DNA of 39,709 nucleotides from Pseudobdellovibrionaceae bacterium (lineage in GTDB: Bacteria > Bdellovibrionota > UBA1018 > UBA6935), in the NCBI GenBank assembly GCA_002722705.1, contig PBMP01000031.1, forward strand, positions 1-39,709, read 5' to 3'. Below, piece by piece: positions 33,581-39,709 of the stretch (within the stretch, counting starts at the first letter, position 1; each line of letters starts with the position of its first letter). The notes below the pieces were generated by a model. It saw nothing but the letters and a program-made list of their open reading frames with translations, had not been told where the DNA came from and ran no database searches. Made by a program: the position numbers and the translations under genes.

Positions 33581-34551
33581 TCTTCAATTCCCTTTAAATC
33601 TTCAGGTTTACCCATGGATCGAACTTCGAATTCCTTCCCAGCAGATTTCGAAATTCTTTTGATGAGACCTGAGATTACTTTTCCATGTCCAAATTCAATT
33701 CCTCGATCAATTCCTTCATTCATCATTGCATGAACTGATGGCTCCCAAAGAACGGGATGATCAATTTGCTCTCCAAGGAGTTTAAGAATGGATCCTTTTT
33801 CTTGAGTTAAGCGACCTGTTCGGTTTGCAAAATAGGGGTGACTAGGAGTATTGACTTCAATTCCTTTTTCATTAAAAAGTGCTTCCATTCGAATACGTGC
33901 AGGCTTCATTAAAGAGCAATGAAAGGGAGCGCTAACTTCTAGTTTTTTTGCTTTTCCTGTAATTTCACCAGACTTTAGAAGTTCAAGAGCGACATCAATT
34001 GCGTCCGTTGATCCAGCAATAACAATCTGTCCTGGAGCGTTAAAGTTTGCAGGTTCAACGATTGGTTCGACTGAGTAGTGTTCTTTACGGTCTGATTTTG
34101 CTTTTTCTGTTGCTCTTTTACACAGTTCTTCTACCGATTCTGGAGACATTCCTAGTGTTGCAGCCATAGATCCTTCTCCTGAGGGAACGGCTTCTTGCAT
34201 AGCTTGACCGCGCGCTTTCACCCACCGAGTTGCTTGGGCTAGGGGAAGTGCGCCAATGGCGACTAAAGCACTATATTCACCTAAAGAATGGCCCGCAGCA
34301 TGTGTCGGGGTAAAATCGAGTTCTTTTTGGGCGACTCGAAAGGCCGCAATTGAATTCACTAAAAGACAAGGTTGTGTGTTTTCTGTTTGCATCAAAACAT
34401 CTGCAGGTCCTTCAAGACAGAGTTTTTTTAGATTGACCGAAATGGCGTCAGAAGCCTCTTCAAAGATTTCTTGTGCAATTTTAAACTCGGTAAGAAGTTC
34501 TTTTCCCATCCCCACTTGTTGGGACCCTTGTCCCGGAAAAAACGCAATCAT
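33565..34551 (-). CDS. fabD: Malonyl-CoA:ACP transacylase
   Basis: 328 residues. FPGQGSQQVGMG starts the fold; the nucleophile S89 is in GHSLGEYSALVA, the catalytic His in APFHCSLMKPA. It transfers malonyl from CoA to ACP. About 15-20 residues longer than E. coli FabD, partly from a charged stretch around residues 138-152. Gap of 3 bp from fabH. Confidence 0.96.
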   Translation of the reverse strand: MIAFFPGQGSQQVGMGKELLTEFKIAQEIFEEASDAISVNLKKLCLEGPADVLMQTENTQPCLLVNSIAAFRVAQKELDFTPTHAAGHSLGEYSALVAIGALPLAQATRWVKARGQAMQEAVPSGEGSMAATLGMSPESVEELCKRATEKAKSDRKEHYSVEPIVEPANFNAPGQIVIAGSTDAIDVALELLKSGEITGKAKKLEVSAPFHCSLMKPARIRMEALFNEKGIEVNTPSHPYFANRTGRLTQEKGSILKLLGEQIDHPVLWEPSVHAMMNEGIDRGIEFGHGKVISGLIKRISKSAGKEFEVRSMGKPEDLKGIEEWLNK

Positions 34552-34554
34552 GAT

Positions 34555-35562
34555 TCACCACCGTAAAAGAGCAGATCCATAAGTGAGTCCAGCTCCAAAA
34601 ACGTCAAAGAGTACGAGGTCTCCTCGTTTTATTTTTCCTGTTTTTACTGCTTCAGCAAAAGCTGTAGGAACCGTTGCAGCAGAGGTATTGCCAAATCGAT
34701 CGACATTGACGATGACCTTGTCCATTGGAACATTTAATTTTTTAGCAACATTTTCAATGATTCGTAAATTCGCTTGATGAGGGACAATCCAATCAACGTC
34801 TTCGACAGAGAATTCGTTCGATTCAATCGCTTTTTTTGCGTAGGTCGCAAGGGTATTACAAGCTACTTTGAAAATCTCGCGTCCTTTCATTTTCATTTTG
34901 TGTTCTTGTCTTTCGTATACTTCCGGAGTGACTTCTTGGTTGGATCCTCCTGCAGGAATATAGAAGAGGTCCCAAAGGTTTCCGTCCGAGCCGACGTGTG
35001 TAGAGAAGAGACGGGAGGATTGATCTGAATGAGTCCTTTGAACCACAGCCGCTCCAGCACCATCACCAAAAAGAATTGAAGAAGTTCGGTCTCCCCAATT
35101 GAGATATGGACTGAGAACCTCTCCACCAATCACTAAAATGGTTTTGTGTGCTCCTGTTTTAATCATTTGGTCTGCGAGGTGAAGTCCATAGACGAAGCCA
35201 GAACAGGCGGCATTGAGATCAAGTGCACCTGCTTGTAAAGCACCTAGCTTTTTCTGTAACCAGCAAGCAGTACTAGGAACTAAAGTATCTGGAGAACAGG
35301 TGGCGTAGAGAATTAAGTCAATGTCTTGAGGCTGAATATTCGCCATTTCCATCGCTTCAAGAGAAGCACGTAACCCAAGACTAGAATTTCTCTCATCCTC
35401 TTTTAGAGAAGAAATTCTTCGCTCACAGATACCGGTACGTTCACGAATCCATTGATCGTTTGTCTCAGCTCCGTGTTGAGCAATTTTTTTTGCGAGTTCT
35501 TCGTTGGTAACAATACCTTTGGGATGGGCAGATCCTATCCCTGAAATCCAAGAATGATGCAC
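34555..35562 (-). CDS. fabH: 3-oxoacyl-[acyl-carrier-protein] synthase III (KAS III)
   Basis: 335 residues. The triad is C120 in DLNAACSGFVYG, His in WIVPHQANLRI and Asn in DRFGNTSAATVP. It starts fatty acid synthesis by condensing an acyl-CoA with malonyl-ACP. The gene follows rpmF directly with 10 bp between; the phosphate acyltransferase gene plsX, which usually sits here, is absent. Confidence 0.96.
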   Translation of the reverse strand: MHHSWISGIGSAHPKGIVTNEELAKKIAQHGAETNDQWIRERTGICERRISSLKEDERNSSLGLRASLEAMEMANIQPQDIDLILYATCSPDTLVPSTACWLQKKLGALQAGALDLNAACSGFVYGLHLADQMIKTGAHKTILVIGGEVLSPYLNWGDRTSSILFGDGAGAAVVQRTHSDQSSRLFSTHVGSDGNLWDLFYIPAGGSNQEVTPEVYERQEHKMKMKGREIFKVACNTLATYAKKAIESNEFSVEDVDWIVPHQANLRIIENVAKKLNVPMDKVIVNVDRFGNTSAATVPTAFAEAVKTGKIKRGDLVLFDVFGAGLTYGSALLRW

Positions 35563-35572
35563 GTGATTTGAA

Positions 35573-35761
35573 TTAACTTAACGAAGTCGATACAACTGGT
35601 TTTCCGTCGTAGTGTCCGCAATGAGAACAAACTCGGTGTGGACGAGTGAGGCTTTGACAGTTTTTGCATTGATGAGCTTCAACTGCAGATAAGCCACTTG
35701 CACTGTTGTGACGTCTTCGATCTCTTCGACCACGTGATGTTTTTTTCTTCGGTTGAGACAT
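35573..35761 (-). CDS. rpmF: 50S ribosomal protein L32
   Basis: 62 residues. PKKKTSRGRRDRRR is the basic start of L32; the zinc ribbon CKNC...CSHCG (residues 33-36 and 46-49) is complete, so this is the zinc-binding (C+) form. It follows the DUF177 gene by 19 bp, the standard order. Confidence 0.97.
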   Translation of the reverse strand: MSQPKKKTSRGRRDRRRHNSASGLSAVEAHQCKNCQSLTRPHRVCSHCGHYDGKPVVSTSLS

Positions 35762-35780
35762 AGGTCTTCTCCTTAGGCAT

Positions 35781-36458
35781 TTAGGACTTCTTTTTGTCCC
35801 TGACTTTAAAGTTTTTTAGCGAAGCAAAAGGTTGATGTTTTTCAAAACCTTCATCTTCTTTTGTTTTCTCCCCGAGGGCAGATTGCGGGTAGTTTGGGCA
35901 CTTGCCTTCTCTGCAATCATCACTTTTCAGGGGTTGAAAGGGAACTTCTAGCTGAATTTGTTCATAAAGTACAGCACTTAAGTCAATAAAATCTTCCTGG
36001 ATAAAAATCATCTCAATATCAGCGTCTGGAGAGCCTAAGCTATCTTTATTTAAGTCGTTTCTACGAATCTGATGCGCTTGAACAGCTTTCCCAGAGGTCC
36101 CTCTGGCTCCCCCTAATTTTGCTTCTTCAGGGGAAAGCCCAGCCATCATTGGGTCTTTAGTGAAGAGACTCATGAATCGGCGTCCTACTGGCTTTGGAAA
36201 AGGATCGCCACACAGGCTACATAAAAGGTGAAGGCGTGTTTCAATTTCCCCTTTTAATTCAAATATTTCTCCTAGTTTTCTGATGTGAAACTGAATGGAC
36301 GCAGATCGATTTCCTTTCATCAGATCAATCCTGCGCTTATCGACTATTGAATTACTGGTTTCGTCGTTTTGATTGAGAACCTGAGCGACCCAAGGTGTTT
36401 TTTCATTAAAATCAAGGATTTGTTCTTCTTCTTTGATTTGTTTCAAGTAGATTTTCAT
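35781..36458 (-). CDS. DUF177 (YceD-like) protein
   Basis: 225 residues. The conserved core LHLLCSLCGDPFPKPVGRRF (about 82-101, CxxC) and the acidic DLSAVLYEQIQLEVPFQPL with the later CREGKCP identify the DUF177/YceD family, linked to 23S rRNA accumulation and always near rpmF. About 50 residues longer than E. coli YceD. AAGGA lies ten bases before the ATG. First gene of the rpmF-fab operon. Confidence 0.9.
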   Translation of the reverse strand: MKIYLKQIKEEEQILDFNEKTPWVAQVLNQNDETSNSIVDKRRIDLMKGNRSASIQFHIRKLGEIFELKGEIETRLHLLCSLCGDPFPKPVGRRFMSLFTKDPMMAGLSPEEAKLGGARGTSGKAVQAHQIRRNDLNKDSLGSPDADIEMIFIQEDFIDLSAVLYEQIQLEVPFQPLKSDDCREGKCPNYPQSALGEKTKEDEGFEKHQPFASLKNFKVRDKKKS

Positions 36459-36496
36459 GAAAAACGAGTCCTTTGGTCAATTGAGAAATTGGCCTG

Positions 36497-36526
36497 ACTG
36501 TACCTGAAGGTTGAATGGAGAGTCAA
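36497..36526 (-). promoter_or_regulatory. Candidate promoter of the DUF177-rpmF-fab operon
   Basis: On the minus strand TTGACT (36521-36526), an 18-bp spacer, and TACAGT (36497-36502). Transcription would start near 36490, about 30 bases before the DUF177 ATG. The same GGTACAGT octamer occurs in the opposite direction at 36571-36578, upstream of the Lys-rich gene. Confidence 0.5.
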
Positions 36527-36572
36527 TACTGGACTGACTGCTGAATTCTTCTTGGATTTTCGTTGACTTAGG

Positions 36573-36578
36573 TACAGT
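36573..36578 (+). promoter_or_regulatory. Candidate -10 element for the Lys-rich protein gene
   Basis: TACAGT within GGTACAGT, mirror of the element used by the divergent operon. A possible -35, TTGGAT at 36552-36557, is 15 bp away, short of the ideal 17. Transcription would begin about 36585, leaving a leader of about 15 bases with no Shine-Dalgarno sequence before the ATG at 36600. Confidence 0.35.
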
Positions 36579-36599
36579 GCAGTGGCAATCCATAATTCT

Positions 36600-37313
36600 A
36601 TGGCAAAAAAGAAAAAAGCAGCGAAGAAAAAGACAGCAAAGAAAAAAGTAACTAAGAAAACAACAAAGAAGGTTGCTAAAAAAACTGCAAAAAAAGCAGC
36701 AGCAGCTTCTAAAAAGAAGAAAGTTGCTAAAAAAACTGCAAAAAAAGCAGCTTCTAAACTCAGTAAGTTGAAGTCATTGGTGAAGGCTGCTACCTCTACC
36801 ACTCCTAAAAAAGCCAAAAAAACACCTGAAAAATCAACTAAGGCGAAAAAAACAGCCCCTCAGGTGGACGATTCAAAAGAGGTGAAGAAGAAGAAGCTGG
36901 TTACTTCTGATAAAGCGGCAAAAAAAGCACCTTCGAAAAAAATGCCTGTGATTGATTACGATAGCGATGATCATTACGATGATGTCTGTCGCGAAATTGG
37001 TTGCGAAGCAGATAGTATTTCTGCAGGATATTGCCGGCCTCATTACATTAAGAATTGGAAAAAAATTAAGCGTAAAGAAATTATCTTAAAAGAAGGAAAA
37101 TTAAATCGATATATCGAGGAGCTGGTTGCAAAATACCCAGATAAATATATCGATGCGATTCGAAATGATATTTCTTCAGAGAAAGCTTTCTCTCAGGTGG
37201 TTACTGAACTGGAGTTAGGTGAATCGATTGATGATATGGATATGGAGGGAGATGATATTGACTCCCTCATTAGCAATATCCGTCAGGATATGGATGAGGA
37301 GAGCGAATTCTAA
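36600..37313 (+). CDS. Lys/Ala-rich histone-H1-like protein with C-terminal Cys/His domain
   Basis: 237 residues from ATG 36600; an in-frame GTG at 36582 is less likely. Residues 1-115 are Lys/Ala/Thr repeats of the KKxAKKTAKKA type, as in bacterial H1-like and AlgP-like proteins, which bind DNA through charge. A near-repeat VAKKTAKKAA is encoded twice by an exact 29-base repeat (36672 and 36723). From about 124 an acidic stretch leads into a folded domain with C-x4-C-x9-C-x2-H (CREIGC...YCRPH), then IKNWKKIKRKEIILKEGKL and an acidic tail. I believe related C-terminal domains occur in delta-type bacteria, function unknown. Likely nucleoid-associated. Confidence 0.75.
   Translation: MAKKKKAAKKKTAKKKVTKKTTKKVAKKTAKKAAAASKKKKVAKKTAKKAASKLSKLKSLVKAATSTTPKKAKKTPEKSTKAKKTAPQVDDSKEVKKKKLVTSDKAAKKAPSKKMPVIDYDSDDHYDDVCREIGCEADSISAGYCRPHYIKNWKKIKRKEIILKEGKLNRYIEELVAKYPDKYIDAIRNDISSEKAFSQVVTELELGESIDDMDMEGDDIDSLISNIRQDMDEESEF
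36672..36751 (+). repeat. Direct repeat of 29 bases in the Lys-rich coding region
   Basis: Two exact copies, beginning GTTGCTAAAAAAACTGC, at 36672-36700 and 36723-36751, offset by 51 bases (17 codons), both in the reading frame. It reflects duplication within the low-complexity tail and is a likely site of length change by slippage. Confidence 0.8.
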
Positions 37314-37341
37314 ATTTTTTTGAAAATAAATTTAGGACTCC

Positions 37342-37923
37342 TTATTTTAACCGAATCGAGGCTTTTCTTTTCAACCATATTTTTTTTGTTTTTAGGGTGC
37401 GGGCAGAAATTTCACATCCAATTTTGGTTTTGTATCTACGAAATACAAGATTACTTCCCTTGAATGTATAGTCGGTGTCAGATTCGGAAATGATGAGATC
37501 GACTTCTACTGCCCTTTCAAAATACGTGAGATTCATCCACTTTGATTCTTTTTTTGTACACTCTCCCTCGTAGACTTCATGAACGACAATAGAGTATCCA
37601 CGTCTCCAAAGAAGTTGGATGGAGGATTCAGGTTCACAAGTTTGAGATTCGTATTCCCATTTACCTAATAAAAAGGAATTTTCTTTTGATGCTCGATCTC
37701 GGATCCAAATTTCGTGATTACCCAAAAGAACAATTTCAAATTCTTCACTTTCAAATGCCGTTGTTTCGGTATTATGAATCACGGAACCTATAGGCAGAAC
37801 GTAAGAAAAAGAATTGGATTCACAAGGAGTCTGATTATATTCAAGCTCAAGTTTCCAATCCATGAGTTGAGCAAAGCTCGGTGTTGTGGAGAGGAAAAAA
37901 AGAAATGAAAACAAAGTGTTCAT
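37342..37923 (-). CDS. Exported protein of unknown function
   Basis: 193 residues with AAGGA about nine bases before the ATG. Signal peptide MNTLFSFLFFLSTTPSFA, then a beta-rich mature protein with four cysteines (in TPCES, QTCEP, GECTK, IGCEIS) that could make two disulfides, and a basic end (KKIWLKRKASIRLK). No family recognised. It converges on the Lys-rich gene, 28 bp apart, without a clear terminator. Confidence 0.6.
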   Translation of the reverse strand: MNTLFSFLFFLSTTPSFAQLMDWKLELEYNQTPCESNSFSYVLPIGSVIHNTETTAFESEEFEIVLLGNHEIWIRDRASKENSFLLGKWEYESQTCEPESSIQLLWRRGYSIVVHEVYEGECTKKESKWMNLTYFERAVEVDLIISESDTDYTFKGSNLVFRRYKTKIGCEISARTLKTKKIWLKRKASIRLK

Positions 37924-37999
37924 CTTTAATATCCTTTTTTATCGGTTATCTAGGGAGTAGCATAAGATGAATCAGTGTGTCAATCAGAAGGGAGGGGGC

Positions 38000-38614
38000 T
38001 TAGTGAACGTTCCCATCTCCTGAGTCGAATTTTCCTTTCTCAAGTTCAGCCTCAATTGCTTCCATTTGCTCTTCTTCGAGCTTTTGTAACTCCTCTTGAT
38101 ATTGAGGGTCGTTTTGAGAAAGCCACTCTTCTGTTTTTTTCTCTATCTCAGGATGAGTCCGGTCGACTCGAACAAAAATTTTCTTTTTGTTCATTTCTGT
38201 CTCAGTCCATTCAAATGGAATGTCCTCAAAAGAAGAAAGAGAAGCATCTAAAATAGCTTTTCGGTGTTTGATTTCAAAAAGAACTTGAAGGAGAGCGCCT
38301 GAAGCATCAAGGCAAATAGACAGAAGGTCTTCTGCTGTAGGACGACTGGCATGCGGATCATAATCAATGCTTGTGTGAATGGTGGTTGCATTCATTTTGT
38401 CCTTAAATAAAAGCGAAACCGATAAAACGATTTCATCTAGAAAAATATTTCCGTGAACTGAGAAATAAGGTCCTTCCAAAAGCGAATTGAGAGTTGTGAG
38501 TTCTTGGTCAAAATTTTTTTCTAGTACCGATTGAACCATTCGAGTGTAGTCTGCAGGAACAGGTTGTTTTTTTTGTACCGAGTGGTCTTTTCTTTTTCTT
38601 TTCTCAATGATCAT
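38000..38614 (-). CDS. Uncharacterised protein coupled to HtrA
   Basis: 204 residues, no signal peptide. N-terminus is basic (IIEKRKRKDHSVQKK); the centre (about 40-130) is a mixed domain with strand-like FSVHGNIFLDEIVLSVSLLF; the end is a Glu-rich, likely coiled-coil segment (EELQKLEEEQMEAIEAELEK). No family recognised. Its ATG overlaps the TGA of the HtrA gene (38611-38614), so it is made together with that protease. Confidence 0.65.
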   Translation of the reverse strand: MIIEKRKRKDHSVQKKQPVPADYTRMVQSVLEKNFDQELTTLNSLLEGPYFSVHGNIFLDEIVLSVSLLFKDKMNATTIHTSIDYDPHASRPTAEDLLSICLDASGALLQVLFEIKHRKAILDASLSSFEDIPFEWTETEMNKKKIFVRVDRTHPEIEKKTEEWLSQNDPQYQEELQKLEEEQMEAIEAELEKGKFDSGDGNVH

Positions 38615-39669
38615 AAAATTCCTTCTTGAGTTCCTTCGAGACGATGAGGCAATTCTTCAAGTTTTACTTTTGTTTTCTTTTTCTTTTTTCCACGAAGATA
38701 AGTCATTTGTACTTCACTGCCTGGTCGAAATTTTCCTAAAATTCGATCAATATCGTGGAGTTCACTTACTTTTTTTCCGTTAATAGAAAGAATGACATCT
38801 CTAAGATTAACTCCCGCTTTACCTGCAGGACCAGATTTTCTCATTTCGTAAATAATGACTCCTGATTTTGTCCCTAATCCGTAATACTGAGCAAGTTGAG
38901 GCGTCAAACGTTGGCCTAAAATTCCTAACCAAGGACGAGGAACTCTTCCATATTTTTTTAAATCAGGAATGACCTTCATGACATCTGCCATTGGAATCGC
39001 AAATCCAAGTCCTCCACTTTGTCCTGTTTTTGAGTAAATGACCGTGTTCACCCCAACAACTTCTCCGTTTTCATTGATGAGAGGGCCCCCCGAATTTCCA
39101 GGGTTAATTGAAGCATCTGTTTGCAAAAAGTTATCAAAAGGACCAATGCCAATCGTTCGATGTTTTGCGGAGATAATTCCTTTTGTTACGGTGTGTTGAA
39201 GTCCAAAAGGATTTCCAACTGCAACAACTGTCTCTCCAATTCGAATCTTTTCAGAATTTCCAGTGGGGAGTGAGACCCACTGAGCGTTCTTTTTTGGCTT
39301 CATTTTTAAAAGGGCGAGGTCGAGTTTTGCATCGCTTCCAATGATTCGGGCCGGAAATTCAGATTTATCATTCAAGATGACAACAACTTCGGTCGCCTGA
39401 TTGACCACATGATGATTCGTGATCACGTATCCATTTTTAGAATCGATCACAAAACCAGAACCCAGCGTGCTTTGTTTTCTCTGTTGCGGAATTCCCCAGC
39501 GTCTAAAAAATAAATCCATCGCATACACAGTACGCTCAACAATTGTGGTTGAACTAATATTAACAACTCCTGGAAGTGCTTTTTCAAGCATATCTGGAAG
39601 AGAAGGAGCAGCTAGAGTCGTTAAACTCCAAAATAAGACGAACAAAGCAGGGAATCGAAATTGGATCAT
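38611..39669 (-). CDS. HtrA/DegP-family periplasmic serine protease (DegS-like, one PDZ domain)
   Basis: 352 residues. A signal peptide or anchor (FPALFVLFWSLTTLA) is followed by the trypsin-like domain with H87 in TNHHVV, D117 in DAKLDLALL and S193 in INPGNSGGPL, and one PDZ domain (about 245-335; GVIIYEMRKSGPAGKAGVNLR in parts, INGKKV). One PDZ and this length are closest to DegS/HhoB-type members, which sense or clear misfolded envelope proteins. AAAGG lies five bases before the ATG. It is coupled to the 204-residue gene. Confidence 0.92.
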   Translation of the reverse strand: MIQFRFPALFVLFWSLTTLAAPSLPDMLEKALPGVVNISSTTIVERTVYAMDLFFRRWGIPQQRKQSTLGSGFVIDSKNGYVITNHHVVNQATEVVVILNDKSEFPARIIGSDAKLDLALLKMKPKKNAQWVSLPTGNSEKIRIGETVVAVGNPFGLQHTVTKGIISAKHRTIGIGPFDNFLQTDASINPGNSGGPLINENGEVVGVNTVIYSKTGQSGGLGFAIPMADVMKVIPDLKKYGRVPRPWLGILGQRLTPQLAQYYGLGTKSGVIIYEMRKSGPAGKAGVNLRDVILSINGKKVSELHDIDRILGKFRPGSEVQMTYLRGKKKKKTKVKLEELPHRLEGTQEGIL

Positions 39670-39709
39670 GGGACCTTTTACGTCATTTGAAAGAAAAAGA
39701 TCAAGAAAA

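Noticed and set aside
34256-34582. Plus-strand frame opposite fabD
   Set aside because: Shadow of a conserved gene; no ribosome-binding site and no family resemblance.
36672-36751. Direct repeat as a CRISPR or regulatory array
   Set aside because: Only two copies, in frame, encoding the same Lys/Ala peptide; simple coding repeat.
36455-36817. Minus-strand frame rich in Phe/Ala opposite the Lys-rich gene
   Set aside because: It is the reverse reading of AAA/GCA codons; the plus-strand protein has a sensible folded C-terminus and the composition explains the antisense frame.

Overview
The window is a gene-dense (no tRNA, rRNA, CRISPR or insertion sequence seen), AT-rich chromosomal segment from a Gram-negative bacterium: it carries an LPS heptose gene (hldD), lipoboxes, a likely outer-membrane beta-barrel, many signal peptides and a complete type II fatty-acid cluster. 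The mix of an ECF sigma factor with ZAS anti-sigma domains, DUF547, a Lys-rich histone-like protein with a Cys/His tail domain, several secreted proteases and the rpiB-glyA-nrdR-nusB order suggests a member of the former Deltaproteobacteria, perhaps Bdellovibrionota. This is an inference; no marker gene in the window settles it.

Layout. 1-4.3 kb: a small SET-domain protein, a sigma-region-4/ZAS/membrane fusion, a lipoprotein and three unknown exported proteins. 4.3-14.4 kb: ten minus-strand genes packed with overlaps or gaps of at most about 13 bp, in transcription order ECF sigma, ZAS anti-sigma, DUF547, KtrB, KtrA, ethanolamine-type permease, glutamine-synthetase-like ligase, Fe-dependent alcohol dehydrogenase, PuuD-like class I amidotransferase hydrolase, aldehyde dehydrogenase. 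The last five form a logical complete route for uptake and gamma-glutamyl-protected oxidation of an amino alcohol, most likely ethanolamine to glycine, without a microcompartment. 14.5-17.7 kb: an overlapping three-gene operon of ArsS-type radical SAM enzyme, MTA-phosphorylase-like enzyme and a fusion of the two rSAM-associated glycosyltransferase-like families; arsenosugar-type chemistry is the best guess.

17.7-24.4 kb: a secreted trypsin-like protease, then a housekeeping run rpiB-glyA-nrdR-nusB, four small uncharacterised coupled genes (one like a free-standing M17 peptidase N-domain), and hldD. 24.5-31.2 kb: a lipoprotein, dcd, gpmA plus a HIT hydrolase, a beta-barrel candidate, a matrixin-like metalloprotease with a sorting-signal-like tail, and a tandem pair of paralogous exported proteins of unknown function. 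31.2-36.5 kb: DUF177-rpmF-fabH-fabD-fabG-acpP-fabF, lacking plsX at its usual place. 36.6-39.7 kb: the Lys-rich protein, two unknown proteins and an HtrA protease.

The only stretch near 300 bases without a gene is 1-279, AT-rich and without a convincing feature. The strongest candidates for a little-described system are the amino-alcohol operon joined to a Ktr system and an ECF sigma factor, and the ArsS operon with its fused transferase.
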